From NCBI RefSeq assembly GCF_023715845.1, contig NZ_JAMBOR010000008.1:62001-126000 (forward strand): a DNA stretch of 64,000 nt, read 5' to 3'. Source of the stretch: Fictibacillus phosphorivorans. GTDB taxonomy: Bacteria; Bacillota; Bacilli; Bacillales; Fictibacillaceae. Both the position numbers and the translations under genes were made by a program. The notes beneath the pieces are model-generated. The model searched no databases. It saw nothing but the letters and a program-made list of their open reading frames with translations, and had not been told where the DNA came from. Positions 57,068 through 64,000 of the stretch are shown piece by piece (the first letter of the stretch is position 1; every line of letters begins with the position of its first letter).

Positions 57068-57833
57068 GGCTGGTTACAAAGCGCCTAATTTCTGCATTAA
57101 AGCTTTCAAAATGTTTAATCGGGAGCTGATGTAAGGCTTTTGCCATCATCACAAACTGAGCCTCCTGATGAACATTTTTCTGGTACAGATTCCGGTAGTA
57201 ATGCAGATACTCTGTCTGATCTCCATAAATAAAAAGAAGCGGAAACTGCCATTCCTTTATTTTTTCTGTACAGTTGAACGCCATACCTTCCTGGTAAAAT
57301 CGAACCCACGTTTGGCGATCCGTTTGTTTATGGTAATCGAACATCTCTTCCTTTTCATGGTTGGTATTGGAATGCGTATTTACAAGAATCTGATTTAAAA
57401 GGGCTGGTGTTCGTTTGGCTAGCCTTATTCCTGTTTGGAACTGTTTTTTTAACGTAAAGGTGGATACCTCCGAGAACCCTCCGCTTAAGATGAGTGCTTT
57501 GGTTCGTTCTGGATATTTGACCGCAAAAGCCTGAGCGATGGAACCTCCAGAAGAATAACCACAAATGACGGCTTGATCGATTAACAAGTGATCCAGAAGC
57601 CCTGCGACATCCTCGGCCATATCATAAATGGTAAAGGTTTCAGGATCTTTCACAGTCGACCTGCCGTGCCCCCGTATATCGGGAAAAATGGTTTGGCAGA
57701 CTAACGAAAGACTTTTTTGATAGGAAAAAACGAGATGACTGAGACCCGGAGGATGCAAAAATACGACAGGTGTTCCTTCCCCAAGCTTTTCATAATAGAT
57801 TTGAAACTCTGTTGTCAGTCCTGCTAAAGCCAT
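57060..57833 (-). CDS. Alpha/beta hydrolase
   Basis: A 257-residue cytosolic hydrolase. VVFLHPPGLSHLVF forms the oxyanion-hole HPPG strand and PDIRGHGRS precedes the nucleophile elbow GYSSGG (Ser about 94). IYGDQTEYLHYY carries the likely acid and ALHQLPIKHF the catalytic His. The substrate is unknown. The ATG has GTGAGG upstream and lies 7 bases after an XapX-family gene, so the two are translationally linked. It converges on uvsE with an 8-bp overlap and no room for a terminator. Confidence 0.82.
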   Translation of the reverse strand: MALAGLTTEFQIYYEKLGEGTPVVFLHPPGLSHLVFSYQKSLSLVCQTIFPDIRGHGRSTVKDPETFTIYDMAEDVAGLLDHLLIDQAVICGYSSGGSIAQAFAVKYPERTKALILSGGFSEVSTFTLKKQFQTGIRLAKRTPALLNQILVNTHSNTNHEKEEMFDYHKQTDRQTWVRFYQEGMAFNCTEKIKEWQFPLLFIYGDQTEYLHYYRNLYQKNVHQEAQFVMMAKALHQLPIKHFESFNAEIRRFVTSLT

Positions 57834-57840
57834 AAGAGCC

Positions 57841-58011
57841 TCACTTTAAAAAAGTAGCAGCTACCCATACGTACAGCTGAAACCCTAAATAGATGCCGAC
57901 GATTCCCATTATTCCAGGAAGAGCAGGTGGTGCGGGGATCGGTAATTTTAACATCGCAAACACAAACCCTACAACGGCACCGGTAATGATCGATAAAAAA
58001 ATCAATTTCAT
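57841..58011 (-). CDS. XapX-domain small membrane protein
   Basis: A 56-residue protein with two membrane segments. It starts MKLIFLSIITGAVVGFVFAM and contains the family's LPIPAPPALPGIMGIVGIYLG with the conserved prolines and glycines. Function unknown. The ATG at 58011 has AGGGGG upstream; an in-frame upstream extension to 58032 has no site. It precedes the hydrolase by 7 bases. Confidence 0.8.
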   Translation of the reverse strand: MKLIFLSIITGAVVGFVFAMLKLPIPAPPALPGIMGIVGIYLGFQLYVWVAATFLK

Positions 58012-58103
58012 CTCTATGTACCCCCTAGTCAATCGAGTTTACCAAATCTATCTCTTAATAATATGGCTCGATGTGCAAACAATATCCCTTAATCCTTATG
58101 CGA

Positions 58104-58409
58104 TTATTTTTTGGACCGTTCATGGTGCTTTTTGATTATTCGTATTTGGCCACGATGACTGAGTTCATCCTCAATCACATGGAACCATTTGAAATAATTG
58201 TTGGAAACTTGTCCTCCTCCCCATGGTGATGTTTCATAAAGCCATGAATCTGGCAGCTGTCTAAAAAGTTCCAGTGTTTTTTTACGTGTTTTCGCCAGGT
58301 CTTCCAAATAGAATTCTGCTGGATTTCCTGAAATGATTGTTGCGGCTTCCCCCAGGTCTAACGCTGGCTGAAGCGTATCAGCATAGTGTTCAATTTCTTC
58401 TTCTGGCAA
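58104..58409 (-). pseudogene. Truncated DinB-family gene
   Basis: The C-terminal part of a DinB/DUF664 protein: LEDLAKTRKKTLELFRQLPD and FKWFHVIEDELSHRGQIRII, with the conserved metal-binding His near the end. Family members are about 150-165 residues. Here the N-terminal third with the first conserved His is missing. The frame stays open upstream to 58499 without ATG, and that extension (EEDQDDDYKKKSVCDE) is not DinB-like. A TTG at 58409 has no good ribosome binding site. It is probably a remnant. Confidence 0.6.
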
Positions 58410-58584
58410 TTCTTTCCCCTCGGTCTCATCACAAACGGATTTTTTCTTATAGTCGTCATCTTGATCTTCCTCTCCTTTAGAAAACTGCTCTATTAGAATT
58501 CAAGAGAAGAGGGTTATTTCCTTTTTAGGTGGGAGACGAGGGGTGAACGCTCTTGTATATTCGACGAGCAAAGATAAAAAAAGA

Positions 58585-58610
58585 AAAAACCTGCCCTCAG
58601 GCAGGTTTTT
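58585..58610 (-). terminator. Terminator of argS
   Basis: AACCTGCC (58588-58595) and GGCAGGTT (58600-58607), TCTT on the minus strand after TTTT. Confidence 0.85.
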
Positions 58611-58617
58611 AATCGTT

Positions 58618-60288
58618 TTACATACGTTCTGGAGCTTCTACTCCAACGATGTTTAACGCATTTTCGATTGTGATCTGTGTAGCTTTCATCAAAGCATAAC
58701 GCGCTTCGGATTTTGCTTTATTTTCAGGATTGAGTACACGCTCCGCATTGTAGAAGCTATGAAGGGCAGAAGCAAGCTCGAATACATAGTTCGTCACGCG
58801 GTGCGTGAGAAGTTTTTCGGATGCCTCATTAATCACAGCAGGGAATTCTCCGATCTTCTTCAGAAGTTCAAATTCTTTTTCGGAATCGATCTGAGACAAA
58901 TCAACCTCTCCGTTATCAGAAAGACCCATTTCTTCCCCTTGACGAAGCATACTGCAAACGCGGGCATGTGCGTATTGCACGTAGAACACCGGGTTCTCAT
59001 TCGATTTAGATACCGCTAAGTCCATATCAAAATCAAGATGAGTATCGTTTGAACGCATCGCGAAGAAATAACGAGTAGCGTCGATGCCCACTTCTTCCAT
59101 CAACTCGCGAAGTGTAACCGCTTTTCCTGTACGCTTACTCATACGCACTTTTTCTCCATTTTGGAAAAGAGAAACAAGCTGGATAATCATCACGTCTAGT
59201 TGTTCTTTATCGTACCCTAAAGCTTGAATCGCTGCTTTCATACGAGGAATGTAACCATGGTGATCAGCCCCCCAGATATTGATTAGCTTCTCAAACCCAC
59301 GCTCGAACTTATCATTATGATACGCGATATCAGGTGTTAAGTACGTGTAAGAGCCATCATTCTTGATCAATACGCGGTCCTTGTCATCGCCATAATTTGT
59401 CGTACGGAACCATGTAGCGCCGTCTTCTTCGTAAACTACATCTTTTGCTTTTAATTTCTCAAGAGCAGCATCGATTTTCCCATTTTTGTAAAGAGACGTT
59501 TCTGAAAACCATACATCAAAGTTTACTCGGAACTCAGCCAAGTCTTTCTTTAACTTTTCTAGTTCACGCTTAAGACCATATTCACGGAAGAAACTAATAC
59601 GTTCAGTTTCCTCTTTTTCGAGCCAAGAATCGCCGTACTCTTCAGCAAGATCCTTCCCGAACTCAATAATATCTGCACCGTGATAGCCGTCTTCAGGCAT
59701 TTCTTTATCCTTGCCTAGCGCCTGGAAGTAACGAGCCTCAATAGACGTTGCTAAGTTATTGATCTGATTACCAGCATCGTTAATGTAAAATTCGCGAGAC
59801 ACATCGTAGCCCGCATAATCAAGGATATTACAGATCGTATCACCCACTGCCGCTCCACGCGCATGACCTAGATGAAGGGTTCCTGTTGGATTCGCAGATA
59901 CGAACTCAACCTGAACTTTCTTGCCTCCGCCAATATCCGTTCGCCCGTAGTCCTTGCCTGCCTTCAATACAGTCGGTACCAGCTCTGTTAAGTATGAATT
60001 GTCCATGTAGAAATTGATGAATCCAGGGCCAGCGATCTCTACCTTCGAGATCGAAGCTTTGTTTTTATCAAAATTTGCAACAAGCTCATCCGCGATCATA
60101 CGGGGTGCTTTTTTTGCAATACGTGCCAGCTGCATCGCCATATTTGTCGCGAAATCGCCGTGCGCTTTATCTTTTGGTACTTCAAGAACCACTTCCGGCA
60201 GCTCTTCCTTTTTTGCGAGTCCTGCTTTTACTGCCGCTTCTTCAATCTCTGCTTTTAACAGGTGCTTGACCTGGTCAAGGATATTCAT
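58618..60288 (-). CDS. argS: Arginyl-tRNA synthetase
   Basis: Charges tRNA-Arg. The 556-residue class I enzyme has an N-terminal Add-1 domain (1-100), the HIGH motif as [16 protein letters not shown] near 130 and the KMSKS-type loop as [13 protein letters not shown] near 375. A C-terminal anticodon-binding domain runs from about 435 to VEAPERM. AGGAGG precedes the ATG. It overlaps the ywiB stop by 4 bases (ATGA), the same pair as in B. subtilis. No T-box leader is seen upstream. Confidence 0.97.
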   Translation of the reverse strand: MNILDQVKHLLKAEIEEAAVKAGLAKKEELPEVVLEVPKDKAHGDFATNMAMQLARIAKKAPRMIADELVANFDKNKASISKVEIAGPGFINFYMDNSYLTELVPTVLKAGKDYGRTDIGGGKKVQVEFVSANPTGTLHLGHARGAAVGDTICNILDYAGYDVSREFYINDAGNQINNLATSIEARYFQALGKDKEMPEDGYHGADIIEFGKDLAEEYGDSWLEKEETERISFFREYGLKRELEKLKKDLAEFRVNFDVWFSETSLYKNGKIDAALEKLKAKDVVYEEDGATWFRTTNYGDDKDRVLIKNDGSYTYLTPDIAYHNDKFERGFEKLINIWGADHHGYIPRMKAAIQALGYDKEQLDVMIIQLVSLFQNGEKVRMSKRTGKAVTLRELMEEVGIDATRYFFAMRSNDTHLDFDMDLAVSKSNENPVFYVQYAHARVCSMLRQGEEMGLSDNGEVDLSQIDSEKEFELLKKIGEFPAVINEASEKLLTHRVTNYVFELASALHSFYNAERVLNPENKAKSEARYALMKATQITIENALNIVGVEAPERM

Positions 60289-60725
60289 GCTTTTGCCTCC
60301 TGAAAATTAATCTTAATGCGATGTGTTCCTGTATGTTCACCCTGCAGAACCAGTTCATAGGCGAGTTTCAGATCGCCTGTTTGATTTTGCTGATTCCACC
60401 GGAAATTCATTTCATGTGTCGTGGTTTCCATCCAAAGCTGGCCATAGGGGCTGTCGTACATCCCCTTCGTTGTCTGACCGATTAAATATTTCTGTTTCAT
60501 AGATACACTGCCTGAGCGGATAATCAGAATTCCAGCGTGTGTAATTTTAATCACATTATTGACAGAACCCGCACCTTCAATCTCTTCCTTATATTGAAGA
60601 TAAGTCACGTCGCCTCTCTTATAAAGCTTGCCGTCTGTCTCGGTGTAATGCTTTTCTTTTTCACCGCTAAAATGGACTTCTGAACTGATTGCAAGCGCAA
60701 CAGACAATTCCGTATCTTGATCCAT
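60285..60725 (-). CDS. ywiB: YwiB family protein (DUF1934)
   Basis: A 146-residue protein predicted to form a calycin-like beta-barrel. [47 protein letters not shown] and the C-terminal [22 protein letters not shown] are family features as I recall them. Function unknown. It sits directly upstream of argS, with a 4-base overlap, an arrangement conserved in Bacillus. AAGGAAGTG precedes the ATG. The upstream region 60726-61064 contains an AT-rich stretch and no gene. Confidence 0.85.
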   Translation of the reverse strand: MDQDTELSVALAISSEVHFSGEKEKHYTETDGKLYKRGDVTYLQYKEEIEGAGSVNNVIKITHAGILIIRSGSVSMKQKYLIGQTTKGMYDSPYGQLWMETTTHEMNFRWNQQNQTGDLKLAYELVLQGEHTGTHRIKINFQEAKA

Positions 60726-61064
60726 GCGAACAACACTTCCTTTTTTGGTGTAACCTTGCCTTTAACTTACCTATTATAAAAGATTTCAATGCTCCCGTTC
60801 AACCTTCAGACCGGATTTAAACAAAAATAGCTAGAATTCTACCTGAATAAGGATTCAAATCACAAAAAGAAGGTGTAAACCATCATAGACCTAGTATGTC
60901 CAATAAGTCTATTGAAGAGGCCAGTAAAAGATAGAAAGCATGATGAGGACCGAAAATAGCAATTTTCATAGGAAGCGGGTTTGATGAGCGTTTGTTTTGG
61001 AATGAGGTTTGCAAGAGGGTATGATGACAACATGAAGGTGAATTTAGAACTGAGGAGGAAGATG

Positions 61065-62078
61065 ATGAAAAACGAAAGAATTTTATTAGTGAACCGTCCA
61101 AAGGGAACGCCGGAAAAAAGCGACTTCCGCTATGAAGAAGCAGCGATTCCTGAACTTGAAAATGGTCAAGTATTAGTGAAAACAATCTACCTTTCCGTTG
61201 ATCCATATATGAGAGGACGCATGAACGATGCAAAATCGTATGTGCCACCTTTTGAATTAAACGAAGTTATCTCTGGGGGTGTCGTTGGCCAAGTGGTCCA
61301 GTCCCGTTCATCTGAACTCGCTGAAGGCGATTTTGTCATCGGCAACCTCGGCTGGCAGAAGTACAATGTCGAAAGTGATGCTTCCTTAAGAAAACTCGAC
61401 CCTTCCCTTGCCCCTCTTACAGCGAACCTCGGTGTACTGGGGATGACCGGTCTCACCGCATATTTTGGACTGCTTGATATCGGTAATCCCCAAGAAGGTG
61501 AGACCGTTGTTGTTAGTGGTGCAGCTGGAGCAGTTGGTACGGTCGTTGGACAGATCGCAAAAATTAAAGGTGCGCGAGTGGTTGGGATCGCCGGATCTGA
61601 TGAGAAGGTGAGCTATTTAAAAGAAGAGCTCGGTTTCGATGAGGCGATCAACTATAAAACAGAGGACATTTATCAAGCGTTGAAAACTGCATGTCCAGAT
61701 GGTGTAGATGTGTATTTTGATAACGTTGGCGGTGAGATCTCTGATCATGTTCTTAGACTGATCAATAAAGGGGCCCGCATTGCGATCTGCGGTCAAATCG
61801 CACTTTATAACTTAGAAAAAATGGATGTAGGTCCACGTATCCAAAGCCAGCTTTTGATCAACAGTGCGCTTATGAAAGGCTTCATCGTAAGCGACTATGC
61901 GGCTCATTTTGAAGAAGGCGCCGTTCAACTGGCAAAATGGCTTGGAGAAGGCAAGCTTTCCTACAGTGAGAACATTGTTGAAGGCTTCGAGAACACGATA
62001 GATGCCTTTTTAGGACTATTTTCAGGTGAAAACACAGGAAAACAGCTAGTAAAAGTAACTGAACCTGAGAATCTATAA
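61065..62078 (+). CDS. yfmJ: Zinc-independent NADP-dependent reductase (YfmJ/CurA-like)
   Basis: A 337-residue medium-chain reductase of the leukotriene B4 12-hydroxydehydrogenase / curcumin reductase group. LSVDPYMRGRMNDAKSY near 45 and LGVLGMTGLTAYFGLLDIG near 125 are typical. The NADP motif VVSGAAGAVGTVVGQIAKIKG (about 150-170) is clear, and YFDNVGGEISDHVL follows. There are no structural zinc cysteines. Two adjacent ATGs follow GAGGAGG; the second (61065) has the better 6-base spacing. The frame is open to 60981 without homology. It is likely to reduce alkenals or prostaglandin-like enones. Confidence 0.85.
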   Translation: MKNERILLVNRPKGTPEKSDFRYEEAAIPELENGQVLVKTIYLSVDPYMRGRMNDAKSYVPPFELNEVISGGVVGQVVQSRSSELAEGDFVIGNLGWQKYNVESDASLRKLDPSLAPLTANLGVLGMTGLTAYFGLLDIGNPQEGETVVVSGAAGAVGTVVGQIAKIKGARVVGIAGSDEKVSYLKEELGFDEAINYKTEDIYQALKTACPDGVDVYFDNVGGEISDHVLRLINKGARIAICGQIALYNLEKMDVGPRIQSQLLINSALMKGFIVSDYAAHFEEGAVQLAKWLGEGKLSYSENIVEGFENTIDAFLGLFSGENTGKQLVKVTEPENL

Positions 62079-62099
62079 TAGATCGATAGGATGATGGCT

Positions 62100-62139
62100 G
62101 TTTTCAACCTGAAAGAAGGTTGGAAACAACTCTTTTTAT
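62100..62139 (+). terminator. Terminator of yfmJ
   Basis: GTTTTCAACCT (62100-62110) and AGGTTGGAAAC (62117-62127) pair with one G-U, GAAAGA loop, followed by TCTTTTTA. Confidence 0.8.
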
Positions 62140-62156
62140 ATGGGCGCAGGCAGTGA

Positions 62157-62264
62157 TTCCAAAAGTTTGTAAGGTGAATCCAAAAATTTTAGCTCTCAAT
62201 CCACAAAAAACGAACCTCAATCCACAAATTTTAGAGGTTTATCCACGAGTCGACACGAGTCGAC
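62157..62264. repeat. Phased ATCC array with exact 21-bp period
   Basis: TTCC at 62157, then ATCC at 62178, 62199, 62220 and 62241. The units read AATCCAAAA, CAATCCACAAA, CAATCCACAAA and TTATCCACGAG. It ends in ACGAGTCGAC twice in tandem (62245-62254, 62255-62264). It lies in the convergent gap between the yfmJ and kinase terminators, the same layout as the GCTCA elements, but the sequence is unrelated. Confidence 0.8.
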
Positions 62265-62299
62265 ATTTATCGCCATCAGCTCCCCCATTAACTAACTAA

Positions 62300-62330
62300 A
62301 AAAGACTGCACACCAAATCGTGTGCAGTTC
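62300..62330 (-). terminator. Terminator of the second PAS kinase
   Basis: Minus-strand AACTGCACAC and GTGTGCAGTC form a 10-base stem (one G-U), followed by TTTTTT. Confidence 0.88.
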
Positions 62331-62338
62331 TCCCTCAT

Positions 62339-63994
62339 TTAAACCGGCAAAATCAAACTGACCGTCGTTCCTTTGCCTTTTTCACTATGAAACTTAAGCT
62401 CACCTTTATGCTCTTTCATAATTTTTGAACTTACCATCAAGCCGAGGCCGGTTCCTTTTTCTTTTGTCGTGTAAAAAGGTTCTCCTAGTCTTGCTAAGTG
62501 GTCTGGCGAAATTCCGCATCCTTGATCTTTTATGGTTAAATGAATCGCGTCATCAACCTGTTTTCCTTTAATAGAGATGGTTCCGCCTTTCTCCATGGAG
62601 TCCATCGCGTTCTTCACCACATTGATCAACACTTGCTTCAGTTCGTTCTCCTCCGCCTTAACATGCGGTATTTTTTCACACAAGTCACTTCGAATCTCTA
62701 CATGTTGGGCAAGAGCTTCCGGCTGAAGCAATGTCTCTACAAACTGAACAAGCTCGTGAATCGATATTTTTTTATAAGATTTCATTTGCGGTTTCGCAAG
62801 CAATAGCAGCTGGCCCATGATCTGATCGATTCGGTTCAATTCTTTATGCATGATGCCATAATAGTTCGCAGCGTCTATCTCGTTGCACTCTTGAAAAAGC
62901 TGAATGAAACCTTTGAGCGAGGTGAGAGGGTTCCTAATTTCATGCGCAACTGATGCAGCAAGCTGACCCACGATCGAAAGCTTATCAGACTGACGGAGCA
63001 TCTCTTCTGATTTCTTACGTTCAGAAATATCACGGGTAACCCCAATGATCTCCACAACGTTCCCCGTATCGTCACAAATACTTTTACAAGAAGTCTCGAG
63101 CCAGACGTAATGCCCTTCCTTATGCAGAAGCCTGAATTGAATAGTGGACGTGCACGGTCCTTCTATTAATTTCTCATGGATCTTCCTAGCTGCACCTTCA
63201 TCATCAGGGTGCAAAATCAAATATACGGTTTGTCCGATTAAGTCTTGTGCTTTCCTTCCGAGCAGTGTTTCACAGGCAGGAGATACATATGTATAGGTAC
63301 CGTCCTTCGAATGTGTCGTGATCATATCCATTGCGTTTTCAGCGAGAAGTCTGTATCTTGCTTCACTCTCTTCAAGGAGCAAACGGGATTTGATTTTTTC
63401 TGTTACTTCTCTTCCGAAAATGAGCAGGTTTTTCCGAGAACCTTCCGGATTAAACACAGGAATTTTATATACATCGAAAAATCGGGTACTTCCATCTCGA
63501 GCAGGAACAAATTCTTCACAGCGTACAATCTCTTTTGCCTGCCATACTTGTTCATCCGTCTTGATGCAATATTGAAAGACATCGTTAAAGTAAGGCTTGA
63601 CCTCTGCTAGGTCAGCATCCGTTTTTCCGGTAAAATCAAATCCCTCAAGTTCGAACAGCTCACTCACAAATTTGTTTGCAAACAGAAAGCGCCCGTCTCC
63701 ATCTTTGATTCCAATGAAATCCGGAACAATGTCCATTAACGTTTTTAATAAAGGCTCTTGGCAAGAATGTACGATCGCAGGTTGCTCTTTCAATATCAGA
63801 TATTGAAAGAAAGCCCCCTCAACAGGCAGCAAGCCCTCACTAATCTTCACACTTAAAAAGCCCTTTTCTGTTAGAAGGGTTCCCTCCTTTCGATCTTTAT
63901 GCCGCAGGATGATTTCATCAACAGCTTTCCCTACAAAAGAGACCTCATCTTTTCTCAATTTTCGAAAATGCTGATTCACTGCAGCTATCTTCAT
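62339..63994 (-). CDS. PAS sensor histidine kinase, sporulation-kinase type
   Basis: A cytosolic kinase of at least 551 residues. A leading region (1-85) of no clear family is followed by a PAS domain (about 95-205, VPDFIGIKDGDGRFLFANK) and a second PAS domain (about 215-330, MITTHSKDGTYTYVSP). The HisKA phosphoacceptor is in LAASVAHEIRNPLTS near 360. The HATPase has VLINVVKNAMDSM, DQGCGIS and GTGLGLMVSSKI. The kinase core is clearly paralogous to the one at 8033-10255. No membrane segment is seen. The ATG at 63994 is 6 bases from the window edge, so neither its ribosome binding site nor a longer N-terminus can be excluded. Confidence 0.85.
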   Translation of the reverse strand: MKIAAVNQHFRKLRKDEVSFVGKAVDEIILRHKDRKEGTLLTEKGFLSVKISEGLLPVEGAFFQYLILKEQPAIVHSCQEPLLKTLMDIVPDFIGIKDGDGRFLFANKFVSELFELEGFDFTGKTDADLAEVKPYFNDVFQYCIKTDEQVWQAKEIVRCEEFVPARDGSTRFFDVYKIPVFNPEGSRKNLLIFGREVTEKIKSRLLLEESEARYRLLAENAMDMITTHSKDGTYTYVSPACETLLGRKAQDLIGQTVYLILHPDDEGAARKIHEKLIEGPCTSTIQFRLLHKEGHYVWLETSCKSICDDTGNVVEIIGVTRDISERKKSEEMLRQSDKLSIVGQLAASVAHEIRNPLTSLKGFIQLFQECNEIDAANYYGIMHKELNRIDQIMGQLLLLAKPQMKSYKKISIHELVQFVETLLQPEALAQHVEIRSDLCEKIPHVKAEENELKQVLINVVKNAMDSMEKGGTISIKGKQVDDAIHLTIKDQGCGISPDHLARLGEPFYTTKEKGTGLGLMVSSKIMKEHKGELKFHSEKGKGTTVSLILPV

Positions 63995-64000
63995 GTTCGG

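Noticed and set aside
60726-61064. T-box or other leader for ywiB-argS, or a small gene
   Set aside because: No T-box element or specifier stem is visible, and no frame has a start with a ribosome binding site.

Overview
The window looks like the chromosome of an aerobic, spore-forming Bacillaceae species. The gene content and order resemble Fictibacillus or a close Bacillus relative; this rests on remembered synteny and recognisable proteins, not on a search. The backbone follows the Bacillus subtilis block argS-ywiB ... uvsE-clsB-fadF-acdA-rpoE-pyrG-ywjG-spo0F-fba-tal-murA-glpX-rho-rpmE-tdk-prfA-prmC-spoIIR-ywlB-ywlC-mntP-ywlE-rpiB-ywlG, mostly on the minus strand, with insertions between the conserved blocks. 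Spore genes (spoIIR, spo0F, a gerA-type receptor operon, a YhcN/YlaJ-type lipoprotein, two PAS sensor kinases of the sporulation-kinase type) support a spore former.

Layout. 1-5000: tail of an unknown gene, then a gluconate cluster (gntK, gntP, divergent RpiR-type regulator) and an acetyltransferase. 5400-7850: ywlG, rpiB, ywlE (with an unusual insertion), mntP. 8000-10260: a 740-residue cytosolic PAS histidine kinase. 10500-13030: ywlC, ywlB, spoIIR, with a DnaA-box cluster around the ywlC start. 13200-18870: a complete ribose operon rbsRKDACB behind a cre site; rbsR appears to start with CTG. 18950-28520: prmC, prfA, a subtilisin, a MOSC protein, a CoA-disulfide reductase, a very small unlisted gene, a spore lipoprotein, tdk, a zinc-independent L31 gene, rho. 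28600-30040: mostly non-coding, with a recA remnant and a small membrane protein. 30045-38560: glpX, murA, tal, fba, spo0F, ywjG, pyrG, rpoE. 38700-42430: gerABC. 42785-54681: branched-chain and fatty acyl-CoA metabolism (icmF, TetR regulator, meaB, two acyl-CoA dehydrogenases, 3-hydroxyacyl-CoA dehydrogenase, thiolase, FadF). 54880-62080: clsB, uvsE, an alpha/beta hydrolase, XapX protein, a truncated DinB gene, argS, ywiB, a medium-chain reductase. 62339-63994: a second PAS kinase that may run off the window.

How the genes work together. Gluconate and ribose uptake feed the pentose phosphate enzymes here (rpiB, tal), and glpX/fba serve gluconeogenesis; cre sites lie in front of gntP, rbsR and the thiolase gene. 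The acyl-CoA cluster makes a full beta-oxidation cycle with an electron outlet (FadF) and an isobutyryl-CoA mutase branch. Two matching inverted repeats in front of fadF and the thiolase gene are good candidates for the operator of the TetR protein encoded in the cluster.

Most notable non-coding signals. (1) A dispersed element of about 140 bp, made of a capped inverted repeat followed by GCTCA motifs every 20-21 bp, occurs three times, always between convergent genes. (2) An unrelated AATCCACA motif array with an exact 21-bp period sits in another convergent gap with the same terminator-element-terminator layout. (3) A different GC-rich dispersed palindrome occurs in five co-directional gaps and no convergent one. 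(4) A pyrG leader has a perfect -35, a GGGC start and a C-rich terminator arm, the arrangement expected for CTP-sensed reiterative transcription. (5) A DnaA-box cluster lies at ywlC. No tRNA, rRNA, CRISPR array, intact insertion sequence or prophage was seen.
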